From NCBI GenBank assembly GCA_961205875.1, contig OY540812.1:27413098-27477097 (forward strand): DNA of 64,000 nucleotides. The letters are read 5' to 3'. The notes beneath the pieces were generated by a model. That model did no database searches and had not been told where the DNA came from. It saw only the letters and a list, made by a program, of their open reading frames with translations. Of this stretch, positions 58,769-64,000 are shown piece by piece (the first letter of the stretch is position 1; each line of letters opens with the position of its first letter). The stretch is from Sialis fuliginosa (taxonomy: Eukaryota > Arthropoda > Insecta > Megaloptera > Sialidae). The translations under genes were made by a program, and so were the position numbers.

Positions 58769-60523
58769 AATAATAATAATTACGTATAAGTTTATATTAT
58801 TAATATCAAAAATAAACATTTAATTTTATATTGTTTCAAAAGATTAAAAATAACACATCAAATAAAAATAGTAATTATATATTGTATATCTTATCCCCCG
58901 ATATACAAAATTTACATACCGTACATATATATCTTTCTCCCTCTATGAAAACTAAATGTGATTTTGTGTCTTATCGTCTCTCTTCGTCTTATAACGAGGC
59001 CTAATTATAACTTATTGTTAGAAAGTAATAGGCATCATTTTTTAAAAGTATAATAGAGTTTGGTCGAAAAAAATAATAGTGTATTTTTAACTGTAAAAAT
59101 AGCATCATTGTCAATCACATATCAACATTTTAAAGGTAAACAGTGTAAATTCATATATATTTTTCACAAATCCCTAACATATTTTAAGGCTTATATCTTA
59201 TAGTAAAAGTTTCATGAAGTTCAGTAGTTTGTTTAGTTTAGTCGGCGAAATAAATAAACAAACAGACTGACAGACCGAAAACAATTCTGAAAGCTATCGA
59301 AATGAAAAAGTACTTTACCGAAGGAGTAATTTGTTTTTTATTTAAACTGCAGGGAAACGCTTTTTTATGAAGAACTTAAACAAAAAGAGAATACAAAAAA
59401 ATTCCCAATAGTGTATAGTTAAACCGTGAGTTTTTGAAATTTATTATTAACTGTTGAATACCGAAATTACAATTTATAGATGACGATTCAATTAGCGACA
59501 TTTTAATCTTGTAATTTTGATCGACACTTACTTCTGAAATATTCATTTAAGATATATTTATACTGGAAGAACTTTTCATATAGGAAATATTATTATCTGT
59601 AAAATTGTTCATTTCTGTTCTATCTTACATCATTTTTGCTGCATTGACGACTTAAGCATAAACGGCACTAAATTTGTCGTTTCTACTTTTTTGTGTACTC
59701 AAGAGGCTTATAACCTTGCCTTTTTGATATTTTATTAACAGAAATCAGATGTCTTCTGTGTAAAATTGCCGGTCAACAATGTGTTAAGGGCATCATTGCC
59801 ATCGATTGGCGCTAAAATAATTAAAAATTAATTCTATTTAAAAATCTAATTTTACTGGACTATTTCTACAAACAAAATAAATATGTATTAGCTAGAGGTC
59901 GTTGTGCCACCGGTATAAACTGAAATAAGCGTTCTCAATTTTTTTAACAAAGTTGTTTTATGCCTTTCTTGTATAAGTGATGGCGTATTTTTATTTTGTT
60001 ATGTCATTTTTGGCGTTCTTTACTTGTTTTTGCGCCCTTTTTGCACATACCTATAATGATACTTTATTTTACTCAATAATCCGCTATCTTTTCTCTCATC
60101 ACCATCCTTACGACTGAATTCCCCCCCCCCCCCCCCCCCTCCCTAAACCTTGCGACCTCGGTGGAGGCCAGTTTCGCCAACCCCTTCACCACTGATATTA
60201 ATATGATTACATACTTACTTAAATATTTTAAAATTTTGCTCTACTACATAATTAATAACATTATAATAACACAGGTCTGCAAAATATAACATTTAATTTC
60301 CCCTTTAAATAATAATGCCATTTTTGAAGTATTTTGGTATGTTGAATTAAAATGTAGCACTAGTTTTTTCATAGTTCATCGTGATTTATTTTTAACAAGA
60401 TTAACATATTTACAGAATTTTAAACAGTTTTTAAGAAAAATACAATATAATAAGAATAAAACTTAATGTTAAGTATTAAAATGCGCAAATTACTTTTAAA
60501 CAGGACTTAAGAAACCAGCTAAA
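58769..60523. other. AT-rich downstream sequence
   Basis: Poly-C run at 60121-60139. ACAGACTGACAGACCG at 59261-59276 recalls a Helitron-type word on the reverse strand. No gene recognised. Confidence 0.4.
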
Positions 60524-60910
60524 TCAAGAAGACTTATGATATATTTTTCTACTTTCTTCAAAACTCCTGTTCAATCGTTTTCTCTTGTACTCGCGATTTG
60601 GTTCGTCTCTCTTCAACATCCAATAAAAGTCAGCCATCACGCTAACGTTCCACCTTCTTTGATATCTTTTCTCCATAACCTTTAAGTTTTGGTGAATCTC
60701 TTCTCTTGCTCTTCACTTATGGCATCAAGATTCTCGGGAAATAAGTAATATGGGAATGCAGAAAATGCTGCGTTATGCTCATATTGTAACACAGTTTTTT
60801 GAGATTGTTAAGCATGTTGTTGACTAGATTTTCATAATCAGGACTTTTTCTAATTCCTAAAAAATGTTCTACGACCTCTTCCGATGAAGTAGTAGGTACT
60901 ACATCAGAAA
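60524..60910 (-). pseudogene. Decayed copy of an insect repeat-associated protein family
   Basis: Minus strand, in order: EEVVEHFLGIRKSPDYENLV, then NNMLNNLKKLCYNMSITQHF, then LHSHITYFP; a frameshift, then ENLDAISEEQEKRF; a second frameshift, then HQNLKVMEKRYQRRWNVSVM, ADFYWMLKRDEPNREYKRKR and a tail to TGA at 60526-60524. I recall a multicopy arthropod family with the pattern F-L-H-S-H-L..F-P-E-N-L-G..S-D-E-Q-G-E-R-F-H-Q and M-x-K-R-Y-Q-G-R-W-N; its function is not known to me. Two frameshifts make this copy inactive. Only the C-terminal part is present. The upstream limit near 60910 is approximate. Confidence 0.7.
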
Positions 60911-62941
60911 AAAAATCTCTACTAAACTTAATGTGTTAGAATTTTTTAAATATTTTTTTCTCAAATTAGTACTTAATACCTATCGAAATTGTACTTTGTT
61001 TTGTAAGGGGAAAATCATCGCAGGCCTGTGTAATTTATATACTTATAAGGTATACACTATATTACAAATATGATCAATTTCGACCAAACTCTGTATAAAA
61101 ATATCGACGAATTTATGTAAAAACCAACTAATATTATTTGTTATTTATTTATAAAACAACTACATTAATTATTATTTGATTTAAAATATGGAATAAAATT
61201 CAAATTACAAGTTTTTTTCTCTCTGCATGTAAAAATTTTCATACTGTTATAAAAATAATGGCAGTACATGAAATAATCATAATTTTACAATATCACTTGT
61301 ACATTGTTGGTAATTTACATAAATAATTTTCTACACAACAATCATTTTAATGCCAAATTTTGTACAATAATTTTAATGTTACCAAATACAGGTGTATATT
61401 ATAAAACAGACATTGGCGTAACTAGGATTCTTTTTTGGGGAGGAGGAGGCATGCCCACTCTGTTTCCAACCTAGTTAAGCCAATGAAAACAAAGAATTAA
61501 TACGTTTATAAACTTTTAGTTTATTTTTTAGAATATCAGAAAATATAAAAGGCTATATAGGTACATATAATATAGTAAATATATTAGATTTCAATTTGAT
61601 TATTTTACTGTGATCTATGTCAAATTAAGAAAGAAAAGTCTGTAATAAGATGTAAATATTAGTTGCAAAGCTTTTTATAATATTATTTGCTTAAAGTAAA
61701 TACAAGAATATAAGTTTTTATTATTTCAACAATCTAGGTAGAAATATTTGTTGTAGGTGCTAACAATTTTGAAGTTATGTATATAAATATATCAAAATAA
61801 GATTGTTAAAATAATAAAAACATGTTTGTAATGCTTAAAATAGTTGACAGATATCATATTTTATGAAATGGTTTTTTATATAAAACTATGTATTCCAGAA
61901 AAAGCTATTTTTTAGCATACAAAATAACCTAAGTAAAATGCACTGGATTTTATAGGTAATATACTCACACCGATACGAAGTACGTACGTTTTTATGCACC
62001 CATAGCAAGCATGAACGGAGAATTATTATAATCCAGCGTATGTACCTGCTGCGGGTGCATTCTGTGTCAGTGGCGAGAATTCGTTATGCATGACTGTAGT
62101 AGAGTATACGAGATACAAAATTCAGTACATATTTACTCGGTTAGTTAATTAAGAAAGATTTGTCAAACAAAATAATACTGCAGTGCATGTTTAAATTGAA
62201 AACTATTTTTAAATACAATTGTGTTTAACAAAATGGTCATACCCCAAAGTTTCGTCAACTTCAGTTCCAGACGTATGTCATAACTCGAAATGTATAGTAA
62301 TTGAGTATTCAAGAGGGGAGAAGGGGTTGATCCCCTTTTTTAAATAAAATGCATATCTAAAATATCACATCTAAATTTTGAAAAAAAAAATGTTTTCTTC
62401 TCTAGAAATAAATTTTAAGCACGCCACTGTAATATAGATTATATACTATATTAATTATAGTTTAAGTCTATATTATATAACTTCTATCTAGTTTTAATAG
62501 TTCTGATTGGTGGCTAAAGATGTAAACGTGAAAGAATCAGAAAAAAACTATATAAACAATTTTTAAAGAATTCTTAATATGACAATTTATTGTTAAAAAT
62601 GTATAAAAATTGTTATCAAACCTTCACTGCCTTTGCTATGTAGTTTTCTTATGCGTAGCGCTAATTAGAATAAAAGTCAGTATTTTAATAAAATAAACTA
62701 AAAATTATACAAATTGGAATAAGATCAATATTCAATATAGCTATTATATTGAAATCATTATAAATGAAAAATGTCGATCTAGACTAAAAATAATGTAGGG
62801 TAATTTTTGTTTTATTCACCCAGTTAATCTCAAAATACTAATTGTAAGTATACATGAAAGCAATCAATTATAAAAAAAGCATAAAATTTGTTTTATAAGG
62901 CCAGGCGGTAAGTATGGAGTAGAAAAAATTCAGATTAGATA
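60911..62941. other. AT-rich downstream sequence with hAT-like single ends
   Basis: CATTGGCGTAACTAGGATT at 61412-61430 and AAGCACGCCACTG at 62418-62430 each look like a hAT end, but their flanks share no 8-bp duplication, so they may be unrelated. Nothing else recognised. Confidence 0.4.
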
Positions 62942-63455
62942 GTTCATTTCATAAATAATAACAACTTTATTGTCTAAACGTCAAAATTTATTGAAGAGAA
63001 AAGTAAATGCAAGCTTTCGATTCACCGTATTATCGTCAGGTTTTTAGAAGTAATAAAATTTGAGAAGGATGTCGTAATCTGAACAATATTCATGTAGCTA
63101 CATTGTTGAGATTATAACATCTCAAATCTTATTCCTTCTAAAAGCCTGACGTAGATTCTGTGAATCGAAAGCTTGCATTTACTTTTATCTTCAATAAATT
63201 TTGACGTTTAGACAATAAGAGCCCTTTTTCACGGCGGCATGGGCACGCCGTAACGGTTTTTCCCGCGCCTAGCAATTGCAATGCATTTTATATGAGAGGT
63301 CGAACGTATACGGCAGTTGACCGTGTGTCGTGTGAACACTCTCATATGAAATGCATTGACACTGGTAGCTCACGGGAAAAAGCCGTTACGGCCCCGTATA
63401 AACGGGCTCTTAAGTTGTTATTAATTATTATATTTAAAGTCACTACTATTATATT
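62942..63455. mobile_element. Foldback element with hammerhead-like cores, carrying a nested MITE
   Basis: The left arm (AACAACTTTATTGTC, TAAACGTCAAAATTTATTGA, GCAAGCTTTCGATTCAC) and right arm (GTGAATCGAAAGCTTGC, TCAATAAATTTTGACGTTTA, GACAATA) are inverted and related to 21177-21460. The right arm keeps GATTC-TGT-GAATC-GAAAGC (63154-63172); the left core is degraded. The MITE 63218-63410 interrupts the right arm, after which it resumes with AAGTTGTTATTA. Confidence 0.75.
63218..63410. mobile_element. 193-bp palindromic MITE
   Basis: Ends AGAGCCC and GGGCTCT, flanked by TA (63216-63217, 63411-63412). Inner pairs CCGTAACGGTTTTTCCCG / CGGGAAAAAGCCGTTACGG and AATGCATTTTATATGAGAG / CTCTCATATGAAATGCATT. 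More GC-rich than its surroundings. The 85-residue frame starting in it is spurious. Confidence 0.8.
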
Positions 63456-64000
63456 ATTTTATTTCATATTTATAATGATTGAAGACCAAGATATTCTGAA
63501 GTTTCCCCCCTCCAACGAGATCGGTGTCAACTCCTTCGTGACGAGGTGAGGAAAGGGACAAAAATAAGAATTTCGCCGATTTATTCACATTTTTGTCCCT
63601 TCCCTGCCCAAAAATCCCTAGCACATATATATTATATTGGAATTAACAATCAAAAGTCACACTATAGTATATATATACAATTATTCTAGTCAAAAAGTCT
63701 CTCTAAGGCGTCTAAAGCCTAAAAACCTGCCTAAAAATATAGGAGGTCGTGCAACTTTGACAAGTTAATCGATAAAATACGAATCTGACACAAAAAATGT
63801 ATTACGCTGACATAATTTTATTTAGACATTATCTTTACTCACAGGAGGTGAATTATTTCAGGATTTTGAATGGAGCTTGTTATAATCTTTTTTAAGTAAT
63901 TTACAAAATTTGGACTTACTCGTGATATTTTTTTAATTTTCCGAGAATTACACGAGTCGCACAATATTTCTCTTTTTGGTCACTGAGAAATATCTAAATA
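63456..64000. other. AT-rich flank with a small palindromic patch
   Basis: GAAAGGGACAAAAA...TTTTTGTCCCTTCC at 63551-63604 is inverted and may be the tip of another element running out of the window. Nothing else recognised. Confidence 0.4.

Noticed and set aside
61412-62430. A single 1-kb hAT element joining the two hAT-like ends
   Set aside because: The flanking octamers (AAAACAGA and TAATATAG) do not match, so the ends were not paired.
1-64000. tRNA, rRNA, CRISPR arrays, bacterial operons or promoters
   Set aside because: No cloverleaf-like segment, rRNA signature or regularly spaced direct repeats of CRISPR type were recognised, and the gene structure is eukaryotic.

Overview
The window is eukaryotic nuclear DNA, most likely from an insect. 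It is very AT-rich, it has no bacterial-style gene packing, and its only convincing host gene is split into exons by introns of about 19 kb and 7 kb. A five-unit run of the insect telomere motif TTAGG (24146-24170) and several repeat families typical of insect genomes (Helitron ends in CTAG|T, many hAT and TA-target MITEs) support this. I cannot name the order or species.

The host gene is an RGK-family (Rad/Gem/Kir-like) small GTPase on the + strand. Three coding exons are visible: 29944-30179 (Ser/Pro-rich N-terminal tail and P-loop), 49544-49828 (central G domain, NKxD motif) and 56608-56876 (G5 motif, basic C-terminus, the family's terminal Cys-x-x-Leu-x-Val-Leu signature, stop). Together they give 262 codons. 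The 5' coding exon or exons with the start codon were not found. RGK proteins are known as plasma-membrane-associated inhibitors of voltage-gated calcium channels.

The rest is upstream sequence (1-29943), intron 1 (30180-49543), intron 2 (49829-56607) and downstream sequence (56877-64000), all filled with non-autonomous mobile elements. Many could be delimited by target-site duplications read directly: nine hAT-type elements with 8-bp duplications (some imperfect), about ten TA-flanked inverted-repeat elements, four with TTA or TAA duplications (PIF/Harbinger-like), two with TTAA ends (piggyBac-like, abutting on one shared TTAA), Helitron-type elements, a 5'-truncated non-LTR retrotransposon (22699-23594) with a 14-bp duplication, and a Penelope-like retroelement remnant (about 7110-7520). 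No intact transposase or reverse transcriptase gene was seen.

The most unusual content is a set of foldback elements (about 21177-21460, 24380-24537, 34766-34987, 35681-35930, 62942-63455). Their arms repeat a CTGANGAN-hairpin-GAAA motif that resembles a hammerhead ribozyme core. The same motif lies beside the Penelope-like remnant, and one copy has a 16-bp target-site duplication as expected of retrotransposition. Several insertions are nested inside other repeats whose partner arm or neighbouring tandem copy preserves the empty site, so the order of events can be read.
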